Made by a program: the position numbers and the translations under genes
Assembly: GCF_003671495.1 (NCBI RefSeq)
Contig: NZ_RCHN01000006.1
Location: 124,001-188,000, forward strand
DNA: 64,000 bases
Origin: Ketobacter sp.
Lineage (GTDB): Bacteria; Pseudomonadota; Gammaproteobacteria; Pseudomonadales; Ketobacteraceae
Reading direction: 5' to 3'
Notes under the pieces: generated by a model
Seen by the model: the letters and a program-made list of their open reading frames with translations, nothing else
Told to the model about the DNA's origin: nothing
The model's database searches: none
Part shown: piece by piece, positions 55,270-64,000 of the stretch
How positions within the stretch are numbered: the first letter of the stretch is position 1
Layout: every line of letters begins with the position of its first letter

Positions 55270-56755
55270 AGTCCGCTGTGCGCACCCGGGCCACTGCCCG
55301 CAGCCAGCCGTTATAGAGTCGATCGCGCAGCCCGTCATCCATGGCAGGACTGAAATGGCGCTCGCAATGCCAGAGCGAGGCAATATCCTCCAGGGACTTG
55401 TACACCCCCACCTGCAGCCCCGCCAGATAGGCCGCCCCCAGCGCTGTGGTTTCGATCACTGCCGGGCGGTCCACGTTGACATTGAGTACGTCACTCAGGA
55501 ACTGCACCACCCAGTTATTGGCCACCATACCCCCATCCACCCGCAAGGTGGTGGGTTTGCCGGCGCCATCCGCCTCCATGGCGTGGATCAGGTCCTTGGT
55601 CTGATAGGCCACGGACTGCAGCCCGGCGGTCACAATATCCTTGATCCCGGTATCACGGGTGAGCCCGAACAGGGCACCCCGGGCTTCCGGGTCCCAATAG
55701 GGCGCCCCCAGCCCGGTGAACGCCGGCACCATGTACACGCCGTGTTCCACCCCCACTTCCTGTGCCATGGCCTCGGTTTCGCGGGCGTGGGAGATCAGGG
55801 CGATGCCGTCCCGCAACCATTGGATGGCGGCGCCGGCGATGAAAATACTGCCTTCCAGGGCGTAGGTCACCTCACCCTGCAACCGATAACCCACGGTGGT
55901 CAACAGGCGGTTCTGCGACGCCAACGCCTCGGAACCGGTGTTCAGGATCATAAAACAACCGGTGCCGTAGGTGCTCTTGATCATGCCAGGGCGAAAGCAG
56001 GCCTGGCCGATGAGCGCCGCCTGCTGGTCGCCGGCAATCCCTGCCACAGGCACCGGCCCACCCAGCCACTCCGGCAGAGTGACGCCAAAGTCCGCGGCGC
56101 TGTCTTCCACCTGCGGCAGCACGGCCTTTGGCACCCGGAAGATGGCCAACATGGCATCGTCCCATTGCTGACTATGAATATTGAACAACAGAGTCCGGCT
56201 GGCGTTGGTGGCATCAGTCTTATGGCTGGCGCCACCGGTAAGCCGCCACAGCAGAAAGCTGTCCACCGTGCCAAAGGCCAGCTCGCCCCGCTCCGCCCGC
56301 GCCCGGGCCCCTTCCACCTGGTCCAGAATCCAGGCCACCTTGGTGGCGGAAAAGTACGGGTCGATCAACAGCCCGGTAGCGTCCTGCACCTGGGATTCCA
56401 GGCCCTGCTTCTTGAGTTCCAGACACAGCGCGGAGGTGCGGCGATCCTGCCACACAATGGCCTTGTGAATCGGTTTGCCGGTGGCACGATCCCACAGGAT
56501 GGTGGTTTCCCGCTGATTGGTGATGCCGATGCCGGCAATATCCGACGCCTGCAACTGGGCATTTTCCAGCGCCTCCCGGCACACTGACAGGGTGGTTTCC
56601 CAGATTTCCTCAGCATCGTGCTCAACCCATCCATCCGCCGGAAAAAACTGGGTGAACTCCTTTTGGGCTGAGGTCACAATGGTACCCCGCTGGTCAAACA
56701 CGATGGCCCGCGAACTGGTGGTACCCTGGTCAATGGAAAGCAAAAATTGGCTCAT
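55268..56755 (-). CDS. glpK: Glycerol kinase
   Basis: The 495-residue FGGY-family kinase phosphorylates glycerol to glycerol-3-phosphate. Diagnostic parts are [17 protein letters not shown] (phosphate loop), [14 protein letters not shown], the FGGY-2 signature segment [11 protein letters not shown] and [12 protein letters not shown]. The length is standard. No glycerol facilitator gene adjoins it. It is divergent from glpR, which probably represses it, and the 231-base region between holds GlpR-like half sites. AAGGA lies a few bases upstream of the ATG. Confidence 0.97.
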   Translation of the reverse strand: MSQFLLSIDQGTTSSRAIVFDQRGTIVTSAQKEFTQFFPADGWVEHDAEEIWETTLSVCREALENAQLQASDIAGIGITNQRETTILWDRATGKPIHKAIVWQDRRTSALCLELKKQGLESQVQDATGLLIDPYFSATKVAWILDQVEGARARAERGELAFGTVDSFLLWRLTGGASHKTDATNASRTLLFNIHSQQWDDAMLAIFRVPKAVLPQVEDSAADFGVTLPEWLGGPVPVAGIAGDQQAALIGQACFRPGMIKSTYGTGCFMILNTGSEALASQNRLLTTVGYRLQGEVTYALEGSIFIAGAAIQWLRDGIALISHARETEAMAQEVGVEHGVYMVPAFTGLGAPYWDPEARGALFGLTRDTGIKDIVTAGLQSVAYQTKDLIHAMEADGAGKPTTLRVDGGMVANNWVVQFLSDVLNVNVDRPAVIETTALGAAYLAGLQVGVYKSLEDIASLWHCERHFSPAMDDGLRDRLYNGWLRAVARVRTAD

Positions 56756-56934
56756 GGCTGAGTCTTCCTTGTTATGTTAGGCCGGTGATCAATCCAGGTT
56801 TTGGGTCGATTCGATCACTGTGGGCAACTGTAGGTCAATGTGCTGATGCTTACAGTCGTGCAACGGCAGCCTGGGATCATAGCTGATTTTCGATAACAAA
56901 CCGAATCAGTCACCATTTGGTGTATCATTCAGCA

Positions 56935-56956
56935 CGAAACGAACACACCCTATAAT
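56935..56956 (+). promoter_or_regulatory. Probable glpR promoter with GlpR-like operator
   Basis: A perfect TATAAT (56951-56956) has a weak -35 (TTCAGC, 17 bases upstream). CGAAACGAACA (56935-56945) falls in the spacer and on the other strand reads TGTTCGTTTCG, similar to the TTCG-rich GlpR half site known from E. coli and Pseudomonas. Autorepression of glpR and shared control with glpK are inferred. Confidence 0.45.
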
Positions 56957-56986
56957 AAAGACAGAAGTAACGAGCGAGAAAGTAAC

Positions 56987-57775
56987 GTGGCCAATTTATC
57001 GCAAACCGCCCGCCATGAACACATTGTGGAACTGGTGAACGCCAAGGGTTTTGTCTCGGTAGAGGACCTGGCGAGCCATTTTGAGGTAACTCCGCAAACC
57101 ATGCGTCGGGACATCAACACCCTGGCGGCTGAGAACCGGGTGCGACGCTTTCACGGTGGTGCCAGCGCCGCCCCCAGTACCCAGAACATCGAGTACGCCC
57201 AGCGCAAGTTGCAGCAATCCCCGGAAAAGAACCGCATCGCCAAGCGGGTGGCGCAACACATACCGGATCATGCTTCGCTGTTCATTAATATCGGCACCAC
57301 CAACGAAGCCATCGCCAAGGAGCTGCTGGACCACACCGGCCTCAAGATCATCACCAACAACCTGCACGTGGCCGCCATCGTCAGCGGCAAAGAGGATTTC
57401 GACGTCATCATCGCCGGCGGTAAGGTGCGCAGCCGGGACGGCGGCATCATCGGTGAAGCCACCATGGATTTTGTGTCCCAGTTTCGCACCGACTTTGGCA
57501 TCATCGGCATCTCCGGCATTGACGACGACGGTTCCCTGCTGGATTTCGATTACCAGGAGGTGCGGGTGGCCCAGGCCCTGATCAAGAATTCCCGGCAGGT
57601 ATTACTGGCCTGCGATCACACCAAATTTGGCCGTCACGCCATGATCAAACTGGGGCAGGTTTCTGACCTGAATGTGCTGGTGACCGACCGCGCACCGGAC
57701 GAGCATTTCCGCAGCCTGCTGCAGGAAGCGGGGGTCACCACCCTGGTGGCGGACGAAGACCTGGAATCAAACTGA
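56987..57775 (+). CDS. glpR: DeoR-family glycerol-3-phosphate regulon repressor
   Basis: The 262-residue repressor has an N-terminal DeoR helix-turn-helix (RHEHIVELVNAKGFVSVEDL and HFEVTPQTMRRDINTLA) and a sugar-phosphate-binding C-terminal domain (IGTTNEAIAKELL, CDHTKFGRHAM). It begins with GTG at 56987. It sits between glpK and glpD, the usual place for GlpR. It should release DNA when glycerol-3-phosphate accumulates. pdxH follows 26 bases later. Confidence 0.95.
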   Translation: MANLSQTARHEHIVELVNAKGFVSVEDLASHFEVTPQTMRRDINTLAAENRVRRFHGGASAAPSTQNIEYAQRKLQQSPEKNRIAKRVAQHIPDHASLFINIGTTNEAIAKELLDHTGLKIITNNLHVAAIVSGKEDFDVIIAGGKVRSRDGGIIGEATMDFVSQFRTDFGIIGISGIDDDGSLLDFDYQEVRVAQALIKNSRQVLLACDHTKFGRHAMIKLGQVSDLNVLVTDRAPDEHFRSLLQEAGVTTLVADEDLESN

Positions 57776-57801
57776 GCACAACCTGACGGACGGAATCTGG
57801 C

Positions 57802-58437
57802 GTGGACATTAGCGATATGCGGCGCGAATTTGAAAGCGCCGGACTCAACCGAGAAGATCTTGATAACGACCCCATACAGCAGTTTGAACGGTGGTTTCAG
57901 GATGCCCGCGACGCCGGTATCCTGGAACCCAACGCCATGTCCCTGGCCACGGTGGACGCCACCGGCCAACCGACGGTGCGCACGGTGCTGCTGAAGTATT
58001 TTGATGAACAGGGCTTTGTCTTCTTCACCAATTACGAAAGCCGCAAAGCCCACAATATAGAGCACACCCCCAAAGCCGCCGCCCTGTTCCCCTGGCTGGG
58101 GTTGAACCGACAGGTCTCGATACAGGGCAGCGTACGCCGCATCAGCAAAGCGGAATCCTTCAAATACTTTTCCTCACGGCCGCGGGAAAGCCAGATTGGC
58201 GCCTGGGTTTCCGACCAGAGTAAAGCCATCAGCTCCCGCGGTCTGCTGGAGCAAAAACTGGCGGAAATGAAGCGCAAGTTCGGTGAAGGGCACATTCCGT
58301 TACCCACCTTCTGGGGTGGCTACCAGATTGTGCCGCAACGGGTGGAATTCTGGCAGGGGCGCCCCCATCGCCTGCATGACCGGTTTGAGTATCTGCGTGA
58401 CGGGGAGCAATGGGGCATCCAGCGCCTGCAGCCCTGA
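57802..58437 (+). CDS. pdxH: Pyridoxamine 5'-phosphate oxidase
   Basis: The 211-residue FMN enzyme oxidises pyridoxine/pyridoxamine phosphate to pyridoxal phosphate. Visible family segments are AMSLATVDATGQPTVRTVLL, GFVFFTNYESRKAHNI, FSSRPRESQIGAWVS and the C-terminal RLQP. The start is a GTG at 57802, which gives the family's usual MDISDMRREF N-terminus; an ATG five codons later is the alternative. It lies within the glycerol cluster, but it is a general cofactor gene. Confidence 0.96.
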   Translation: MDISDMRREFESAGLNREDLDNDPIQQFERWFQDARDAGILEPNAMSLATVDATGQPTVRTVLLKYFDEQGFVFFTNYESRKAHNIEHTPKAAALFPWLGLNRQVSIQGSVRRISKAESFKYFSSRPRESQIGAWVSDQSKAISSRGLLEQKLAEMKRKFGEGHIPLPTFWGGYQIVPQRVEFWQGRPHRLHDRFEYLRDGEQWGIQRLQP

Positions 58438-58514
58438 GCCAGGCTCGGCTGCCATGATAAAAATTACCGATTCCAATTAGGCACTATGCTGCGGACAGCG
58501 TGGCACCGGGCTCA

Positions 58515-58554
58515 GTAATATCCTTTTTACCATTCAGGCCAATAAGGATATTAC
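58515..58554 (+). promoter_or_regulatory. Stem-loop that pairs the ribosome-binding site of the 58556 gene
   Basis: GTAATATCCTT (58515-58525) and AAGGATATTAC (58544-58554) are perfect 11-bp complements separated by 18 bases. The right arm contains the AAGGA Shine-Dalgarno sequence and ends one base before the ATG at 58556. In RNA the stem would hide the ribosome site. In DNA the same repeat could be an operator. It may be a thermosensor, a translational switch or a repressor site; sequence alone does not decide. Confidence 0.6.
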
Positions 58555-58555
58555 C

Positions 58556-59617
58556 ATGTCTACCCATCGAATTATGGACAAGTGCCACCGTCGCCGCCCC
58601 CGCCGAGAAGTTCGCCCCGCCCGGGAAGGGGATGAAAACCTGGGCGTGCTCAAGCTGCTGCCTGGCAAATGGAAAAGCCAGGACACCGGCTGGAACATGA
58701 TTGCCCTGCCCACCGAAGGCCCCAAGTTCAGTTATCGACTGCTCATGAACCAGTATAGTGAGACTCTGGAATTTCTGGAGGTGGACGATAACATCCCCAA
58801 TCGCGGCGTACTCCGCAACGACCCCAACAAACAGGAAGAGGATAAGGACCCGGACCAATTCCTGATTGGTCTGGACTACAAGCAGGTGATTACCCAGGTC
58901 GCCGCCGAAGACCGCATGATTGCCATTCAGGAGGACGGCAGTGAAGACATCGTGGCAAGCGGCTTGCAAGGGGATGTGCCTTCCACCATCCATCACGAAC
59001 CCGGGCTCTTCCTGCACATGAAGGATGAACGTTCCAACAACGTGGATATTGCCCGCCTTGCCACCATTCCACACGGAGATTCAGTGCTGGCACTGGGCAC
59101 CAGCAAAGTGATCGAGGATCCGGAGGCCCTGAAGAAATTCAGAATCCCGGGCATTAACGGCCTTCCCATCGGCGTCAACCCGGAGCTGCCGCCACTGCCG
59201 TCGGAATTACCCACCCGCCAAAAGCTCGGCTACATGACGCCCTATTCCCACTATGTGGAGAAACCGTTCAGGGGCACTGTGCCAGACACAGTGTCCGGGT
59301 TTCCCGGCTTCAACCCAAAAGATCCTCACGACCTGCTGAACGTCGCCAATCGCAACCTCGAATTCAAGCGCATCACCCGGCTGATGTTTGATACGGAAAT
59401 CGAAAGCGGTGGCATCGTCAACATTCCGTTTGTGGTGAAGCAGGCCAACGCGGCCTCGATGAAGTCCACATTCTGGATTCAGGAGCTCGAGGGCAAGTTG
59501 CGTATGCAGTATTTGCAGGTCGTGATGCTGGATTTCTTCCCCCGCTTTGATGGCTTGCCCGGCTTGATCCGCTGGCCCCACATCAGCATCAACACACTGG
59601 AAAAAGTCTCCCGATAA
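58556..59617 (+). CDS. Possible haem-binding protein, uncharacterised
   Basis: The 353-residue cytoplasmic protein lacks signal and membrane segments. An opening basic stretch (HRRRPRREVRPAR) precedes LGVLKLLPGKWKSQDTGWNMIALP. That phrase resembles the LxxLxGxWxGxGxN start of beta-barrel proteins often annotated as haem-binding or peroxidase-like. A repeated barrel strand pattern and the segment IHHEPGLFLHM follow, with His residues that could bind haem. I am not sure of the family. Translation may be controlled by the stem-loop at 58515-58554. It sits between pdxH and glpD but need not be part of the glycerol pathway. Confidence 0.6.
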   Translation: MSTHRIMDKCHRRRPRREVRPAREGDENLGVLKLLPGKWKSQDTGWNMIALPTEGPKFSYRLLMNQYSETLEFLEVDDNIPNRGVLRNDPNKQEEDKDPDQFLIGLDYKQVITQVAAEDRMIAIQEDGSEDIVASGLQGDVPSTIHHEPGLFLHMKDERSNNVDIARLATIPHGDSVLALGTSKVIEDPEALKKFRIPGINGLPIGVNPELPPLPSELPTRQKLGYMTPYSHYVEKPFRGTVPDTVSGFPGFNPKDPHDLLNVANRNLEFKRITRLMFDTEIESGGIVNIPFVVKQANAASMKSTFWIQELEGKLRMQYLQVVMLDFFPRFDGLPGLIRWPHISINTLEKVSR

Positions 59618-59653
59618 GTCAACCGGGGCAGTCCATCCTGCTCACCCGCCAGC

Positions 59654-59686
59654 AAAGCCGGTGGCCCCAGCCGCCGGCTTTCTTCT
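59654..59686 (+). terminator. Intrinsic terminator downstream of the 58556 gene
   Basis: AAAGCCGG (59654-59661), a 12-base loop and CCGGCTTT (59674-59681) form an 8-bp stem followed by a pyrimidine-rich tail (CTTCT). It lies about 37 bases after the gene's stop and isolates it from glpD. Confidence 0.7.
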
Positions 59687-59789
59687 CCAGAAGGCCTTTT
59701 CACGGGCCCACTCCACGCCCCTTCATTGAAGCCCCAAAGCCCCTTACCGCTTGTCAGCCCCCGTTATGCGCGCTTACTGTCACGAAATC

Positions 59790-59833
59790 TTCGTTTTATT
59801 TCTATTGCGAAAACAAACGAAAGCAAATAAACT
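59790..59833 (+). promoter_or_regulatory. glpD promoter with GlpR-like operator sequences
   Basis: TTGCGA (59805-59810), 17 bases and TAAACT (59828-59833) form a plausible promoter with a leader of about 43 bases. TTCGTTTT (59790-59797) and CGAAAACAAACGAAA (59808-59822) overlap it and resemble the TTCG/CGAA half sites of GlpR operators. Similar motifs precede glpR. GlpR repression of glpD is the expected biology; the sites are inferred. Confidence 0.5.
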
Positions 59834-59882
59834 TGAATAACACGCTGTACGAAACGATTTGATTACTAAAGGTAGCGCAATC

Positions 59883-61544
59883 ATGCACAGCCACCCCCCT
59901 CTTCAAAGCGTCATCCATGGCACCGCCACCGACCGGAAAAATGTCAACTTATCAAACAGTTATGACGTTTTCGTGGTGGGTGGCGGCATCAATGGCTGCG
60001 GCATTGCGGCAGAAGCGGCGGGCCGGGGGATGAAAGTGGGGCTCTGCGAACAGAGCGACCTGGCCGCGGCAACCTCCTCCGCCAGCAGCAAATTGATTCA
60101 CGGCGGCCTGCGCTATCTGGAACATTACGAATTCCGACTGGTACGTGAAGCCCTGGCGGAGCGGGAGATCCTGCTACACAAGGCCCCCCACCTGATCAAA
60201 CCCCTGCGTTTCGTGTTGCCCCATCGCCCCCATTTGCGCCCGGCCTGGATGATTCGTACAGGCCTGTTCCTGTACGATCACCTGGCCCGCCGCAACAGGA
60301 TCCCGGGCTCCCGGGGATTGGCATTCCATGGCAATGACCAGCATCCCGCCAACCCTTTACAGGATTCCATCGTCAAGGGTTTCGAATACTATGATTGCCG
60401 GGTGGACGATGCCCGCCTGGTGATCAGCAATGCGTTGTCCGCCCACGAGCAGGGAGCCGACATCCAGGTGCAAACCCGCTGCCTCAATGCCCGGCGACAG
60501 GATGGCCTGTGGCACATCACGTTGCAGCACATTGCCAGCGGTCAGCGCCAAACCTGCACCGCCAAAACACTGGTGAACGCCGCCGGCCCCTGGGCCCAGC
60601 GCTTCATCGAGCAGAATCTGCAGGCGACCTCGCCGCGTAAAATAAACCTGATCAAGGGCAGCCACCTGGTCACCCGCAAACTGTACCAGGGCGATCAGGC
60701 CTACATCCTGCAAAACGAAGATCAGCGCATCGTCTTCGTGATTCCCTATCAGGATGATTTCACCCTGATCGGCACCACCGACAAAGCCTATCATGGCGAT
60801 CCCGCCCAGGTGGCCATGGATGCCGAAGAGGAAGCCTATCTGCTGGACATCGTTAATCGCCATTTCAAGCACGCCATCAGCAGCGAAGACGTGCTGTGGC
60901 GCTACTCCGGTGTTCGCCCCCTGTGTGATGACGAGTCGGACTCCCCCTCGGCCATGACCCGGGATTACACGCTGGAATTACAGACCAATGAGCAGAACCA
61001 AGCCCCCTTGTTGAGCATCTTCGGCGGCAAGATCACCACCTACCGCAGGCTGGCCCAGGCCGCCATGAAAGCGCTTGCGCCCCACCTGGAGAACTTGCAA
61101 CCGGCGGTGACGGATGCTGCCGTGCTGCCCGGCGGGGACATCGGTGACACGGATTTCGATGTCTGGGTGGCTCTGGTGCAACATCAATACGAGTGGCTGG
61201 ATGGCGAACACTGCCGCCGGTTGTGTAACGCCTACGGAACGCGCATTCACACACTGCTTGCAGATTGTCGGCAGCTTACTGATCTTGGCGAGCATTTTGG
61301 TGCCGGGCTGTTCCAGCGGGAAGTGGATTTCCTGATGCAACAGGAGTGGGCGCACAGCGCCGACGACATTCTCTGGCGCCGCAGCAAACTGGGGCTGCGC
61401 CTGAGCCCGCAGGAAGCGCAACACTTGTCAGATTATATAGCGCTCAGGTTAAAGGCTAAGGCCAAGCAGGTGGATGCCGGCCCGGCACAAGCCCAGTTGC
61501 CTTGCACTCCAACCATTGAGCCGGCATTGCGACAGGCCGTTTGA
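59883..61544 (+). CDS. glpD: Aerobic glycerol-3-phosphate dehydrogenase
   Basis: The 553-residue FAD enzyme oxidises glycerol-3-phosphate to dihydroxyacetone phosphate and feeds electrons to quinone. The dinucleotide motif is DVFVVGGGINGCGIAAEAAGRG. Other family segments are SSASSKLIHGGLRYLEHYEF, LINLIKGSHLV region and IFGGKITTYRRLAQ. The N-terminus has an extra 35 or so residues before the FAD fold compared with E. coli GlpD. ATG at 59883 has AAAGG about 10 bases upstream. It is membrane-associated but has no TM helix. It works downstream of glpK and is probably repressed by glpR. Confidence 0.95.
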   Translation: MHSHPPLQSVIHGTATDRKNVNLSNSYDVFVVGGGINGCGIAAEAAGRGMKVGLCEQSDLAAATSSASSKLIHGGLRYLEHYEFRLVREALAEREILLHKAPHLIKPLRFVLPHRPHLRPAWMIRTGLFLYDHLARRNRIPGSRGLAFHGNDQHPANPLQDSIVKGFEYYDCRVDDARLVISNALSAHEQGADIQVQTRCLNARRQDGLWHITLQHIASGQRQTCTAKTLVNAAGPWAQRFIEQNLQATSPRKINLIKGSHLVTRKLYQGDQAYILQNEDQRIVFVIPYQDDFTLIGTTDKAYHGDPAQVAMDAEEEAYLLDIVNRHFKHAISSEDVLWRYSGVRPLCDDESDSPSAMTRDYTLELQTNEQNQAPLLSIFGGKITTYRRLAQAAMKALAPHLENLQPAVTDAAVLPGGDIGDTDFDVWVALVQHQYEWLDGEHCRRLCNAYGTRIHTLLADCRQLTDLGEHFGAGLFQREVDFLMQQEWAHSADDILWRRSKLGLRLSPQEAQHLSDYIALRLKAKAKQVDAGPAQAQLPCTPTIEPALRQAV

Positions 61545-61676
61545 CGCGCTTTTTGCGAACGTCCCACTGCCTATGCAATTTGCCTGCTACGAACTTTTAT
61601 TTGGCCCGGGTCTGGGTGACAATACCCCGCTGTTGCATTATCGCCACACGGCACTACCCCCATACCGGACCAAAGC

Positions 61677-62621
61677 ATGGCACGCATTGAAGTCAAACAT
61701 TTACGCACGCTCGTCGCCCTGAGGGATTGCGGCAGCCTGGTGGATGCCGCGCAACAGGTGCACCTCACTCAATCCGCTCTTTCCCATCAACTGAAAGAAC
61801 TGGAAGATCGCCTGGGGCAACCGGTGGTGATCCGCAAATCCAAGCCGTTGAAGTTCACCAAAGGTGGAGAACGGCTGCTGCAGCTGGCGGAACAGGTGCT
61901 GCCGGCCGTGGAGCAGGCAGAACAGGATATCGTACGTCTGGCCGAGGGCAAGCAGGGCCGCTTGCACATTGCCATTGAATGCCACAGTTGTTTTGACTGG
62001 TTGATGCCCACCATTGACGAATACCGGGAAGACTGGCCAGACGTGGAGATCGACCTGATCAGTGGCTTCAACTTTGATCCCCTGCCGGCACTGGCGCGGG
62101 CAGAACTGGACCTGGTGATCACCTCCGATCCGCAGAACCTGCCGGGCATCCGCTATATTCCCCTGTTTCAGTATGAAGCCCTGCTGTGCGTGGCCAAGCA
62201 TCACCCCCTGACCAAAAAACCCGTAATTCTGCCCCAGGACCTAGCCGGCGAAACGCTCATTACCTACCCGGTGGAGCATGCACGGCTGGATATTTTCAAG
62301 TACTTCCTGCTGCCGGCCAACGTGCAACCGGCCCACACCCGGACTGCGGAGCTGACCATCATGATCATTCAACTGGTGGCCTCCGGTCGTGGCGTATGCG
62401 CCCTGCCAAACTGGGGCATCACGGATTATCTGGAAAAAGGCTATGTGGTGGCGCGCTCACTGGGGGACGACGGCATCTGGGCGAACCTGTATGCCGCCAT
62501 TCGTGAGGATCAGGCAGAGTCACCCTATATGGAAGAGTTCATCAACACGGCCAGGCTGTGCAGCCAGCAGAACCTGCGCGGCATACTGGCCGTCGCGCCG
62601 GAAGACGATCCGGCGGCTTAG
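61677..62621 (+). CDS. metR: LysR-family methionine-biosynthesis regulator MetR
   Basis: The 314-residue LysR-type protein has an N-terminal winged helix (IEVKHLRTLVALRDCGSLVD, TQSALSHQLKELEDRLG). The co-inducer domain contains the MetR-typical IAIECHSCFDWLMPTIDEY and SGFNFDPLPALARAELDLV. MetR activates metE and other methionine genes with homocysteine as co-effector. metE and metH are not in this window, and no TGAAN5TTCA MetR site is visible in the 132 bases upstream. Its last four bases overlap the convergent kinase stop. Confidence 0.92.
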   Translation: MARIEVKHLRTLVALRDCGSLVDAAQQVHLTQSALSHQLKELEDRLGQPVVIRKSKPLKFTKGGERLLQLAEQVLPAVEQAEQDIVRLAEGKQGRLHIAIECHSCFDWLMPTIDEYREDWPDVEIDLISGFNFDPLPALARAELDLVITSDPQNLPGIRYIPLFQYEALLCVAKHHPLTKKPVILPQDLAGETLITYPVEHARLDIFKYFLLPANVQPAHTRTAELTIMIIQLVASGRGVCALPNWGITDYLEKGYVVARSLGDDGIWANLYAAIREDQAESPYMEEFINTARLCSQQNLRGILAVAPEDDPAA

Positions 62622-64000
62622 TTCGACTCCCTGAGACTTTGCAAACGGGGCCAGAGAAAACTAAATTTGGCCCCGCCCAATTCGCTCTCCCCTACCCGCA
62701 CTCGCCCACCGTGCCAATAGGCGATCCGGTTCACGATCGATAACCCCAACCCATAGCCACCGGACGCCCGGGTGCGACTGTCGTCCAGGCGAGTGAACGG
62801 CTGGAACACCCGCTTGCGATCGGATTCGGGAATGCCCGGGCCATCATCATGCACATCAATACGAAACACATCCCCCATGGCAGAGAACGTGATCTCCACC
62901 CGGCCCTGGGCATAGCGTAACGCATTGCCTACCAGGTTCTGCACCACCCGATGGATGTAACGCTCTTCCCCTTCCGCGTAGCAACGCTCCTCCGGCAGGT
63001 CCGGCGGCACATACACCACCGCCTTGTCGCCGGACAGCGCCTTGCTTTCCTGCTCCACCCGCCGCATCAGGGCATCCAGGTCGATCATCACAAAATCCAG
63101 TACCGGAGTGCCTTCCTCCAGCTTGGAATAGGTGAGAATCTCATCAATGAGTTTGTCCAGCTGTTCGATATCCAGGTCGATAAGATCCACCTGCCGCAAT
63201 CGCTGCTCGTCGTTATCGGCGTCGATCAGCATTTCCAGACCAAAGCGAATCCGGGCCACCGGCGTGCGCAGCTCATGGGATACCGCCCGGGTCAATTCTT
63301 TCTGGGAATTCAGCAGGCGCTGGATGTGCTCAGTCATCCCATTCAGGGTGCCCGCCAACTGGCCAATGGCATCGGAGCCTTCCACCGGAGCCCGCGCATT
63401 GAGGTCACCCCCACGGATGCGCAACACCGCTTTTTCCAGTGCGGAAAGCCGGTTTTCCAGGGGTTTCACCAACAGATAAACCGCAAACCCCACCAGCCCC
63501 AACGCGATTACCACCATCACTGCCATCAGCTCAAACGGGTACCAGTTGAACATGTTCTGGGGCCCGAGCTGCAGCACCTCGCCGGTTTCGTTCAGCAGTT
63601 TATAGGCGGTGATCTGCGTGTTGTTGCCGCGGTTGCCGGCAAAATTGGCCACGGCCTGCTCCTCATTGAACAGGCGATGCTTTTTGTCGTCGTCCAGTTT
63701 GACTTCAAACGGCGCGATGCGGCGCACGGGAAAGCCGAAAGTTTTATTGATCTGGGCAAGGCGGGCATTCCATTCGTTTACCGGATAGCGGGACAGGTAC
63801 TGAGCGATCAGCTCGGCCATACCGCGACCCTGCTGTTCCGTCATGTATTCCCCCCGGGCCACCAGATAACGCGTCCCCTCCCGATAGGGAATCGAGACAA
63901 TGGCTTCACCTTCCCGGTTGAACTCATCCAGGATGCGCAGAACCACCTTATTCTCTTTCAGCTCCTCACGCTGGGTGGTGGTAAGCTCCAATTGATCCAG
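62618..64000 (-). CDS. Sensor histidine kinase, RstB-like (N-terminus beyond window)
   Basis: The frame is open to the window edge with no convincing start, so the gene is partial. Visible are a periplasmic domain (about 145 residues) and a membrane helix (FELMAVMVVIALGLVGFAVYLLV). A HAMP domain follows, then HisKA with LTRAVSHELRTPVARIRFGLE, and an ATPase domain with NLVGNALRYAQ, DDGPGIP and GGYGLGLSIV. The end ELGGAKFSFLWPRL and the SHELRTPVARIRF region resemble E. coli RstB. The partner regulator would lie upstream outside the window. The signal is unknown. Confidence 0.9.
   Translation of the reverse strand: MDQLELTTTQREELKENKVVLRILDEFNREGEAIVSIPYREGTRYLVARGEYMTEQQGRGMAELIAQYLSRYPVNEWNARLAQINKTFGFPVRRIAPFEVKLDDDKKHRLFNEEQAVANFAGNRGNNTQITAYKLLNETGEVLQLGPQNMFNWYPFELMAVMVVIALGLVGFAVYLLVKPLENRLSALEKAVLRIRGGDLNARAPVEGSDAIGQLAGTLNGMTEHIQRLLNSQKELTRAVSHELRTPVARIRFGLEMLIDADNDEQRLRQVDLIDLDIEQLDKLIDEILTYSKLEEGTPVLDFVMIDLDALMRRVEQESKALSGDKAVVYVPPDLPEERCYAEGEERYIHRVVQNLVGNALRYAQGRVEITFSAMGDVFRIDVHDDGPGIPESDRKRVFQPFTRLDDSRTRASGGYGLGLSIVNRIAYWHGGRVRVGESELGGAKFSFLWPRLQSLRESN

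Noticed and set aside
61545-61676. MetR autoregulatory site upstream of metR
   Set aside because: No TGAA-N5-TTCA sequence could be found in the gap.

Overview
The window reads as a chromosomal segment of a free-living, motile, aerobic gammaproteobacterium of moderately high GC. Markers are a complete six-gene rsx/rnf operon followed by nth, RNase T, single-gene Dcd, ApbC/Mrp, a QmcA/NfeD pair, the Na+-type flagellar protein MotY, GlpR/GlpK/GlpD and MetR. The marine Pseudomonadales/Oceanospirillales (Alcanivorax/Ketobacter-like) are a reasonable guess, but the genus is an inference. I see no insertion sequence, prophage, CRISPR array, tRNA or rRNA. Genes are densely packed and no gene-free stretch exceeds 300 bases.

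Layout. 1-6029 (minus): a four-gene signalling operon of a triple-receiver hybrid kinase, CheR-like and CheB-like proteins, and a receiver-PAS-GGDEF protein cut by the window edge. 6209-9526 (minus): a 7TM-DISM diguanylate cyclase and the QmcA/NfeD pair. 9659-12211: carbonic anhydrase, dcd, apbC. 12369-21861 (plus): metG, rsxABCDGE, nth, a small YcaR-like zinc-ribbon-type protein and an esterase. 21845-26150 (minus): an iron-type uptake operon (TonB-dependent receptor, two small membrane proteins, PepSY membrane protein) behind a promoter overlapped by a near-consensus Fur box. 26313-31548 (minus): small membrane protein, gloA, a degenerate GGDEF-EAL protein, argG, motY. 31701-35027 (plus): rnt, DUF2269-like, DCC-DUF4166 fusion and a saccharopine-dehydrogenase-like protein. 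35028-40204: epoxide-hydrolase-like protein divergent from a two-domain SDR, a 15-bp tandem repeat, a frameshifted methyltransferase and a lone flagellin. 40240-49943: hydrolase, asnS, a PilZ-like protein divergent from an intact GGDEF-EAL protein across a perfect CRP-type site, grxD, a molybdopterin oxidoreductase and an orphan hydantoinase-B subunit. 50196-55244 (plus): argD, argF, orphan ABC ATPase, chemoreceptor. 55268-61544: the glycerol genes glpK, glpR and glpD, with pdxH and a possible haem-binding protein. 61677-64000: metR and an RstB-like kinase cut by the window edge.

Shared themes. Four proteins carry GGDEF domains, one of them with strongly altered catalytic motifs, so cyclic-di-GMP signalling is prominent. 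Arginine synthesis is split between argG and argD-argF. The glycerol genes share TTCG/CGAA-rich upstream sequences that look like GlpR operators.

The regulatory DNA most worth attention is: a stem-loop that buries the ribosome-binding site of the 58556 gene; an intrinsic terminator in the leader of argD; the Fur-overlapped promoter of the receptor operon; and the CRP-type palindrome between the PilZ-like and GGDEF-EAL genes. I found no clearly novel multi-gene defence or mobile system. The least explained gene groups are the DUF2269/DCC-DUF4166/saccharopine-dehydrogenase cluster and the orphan HyuB plus molybdenum enzyme pair.
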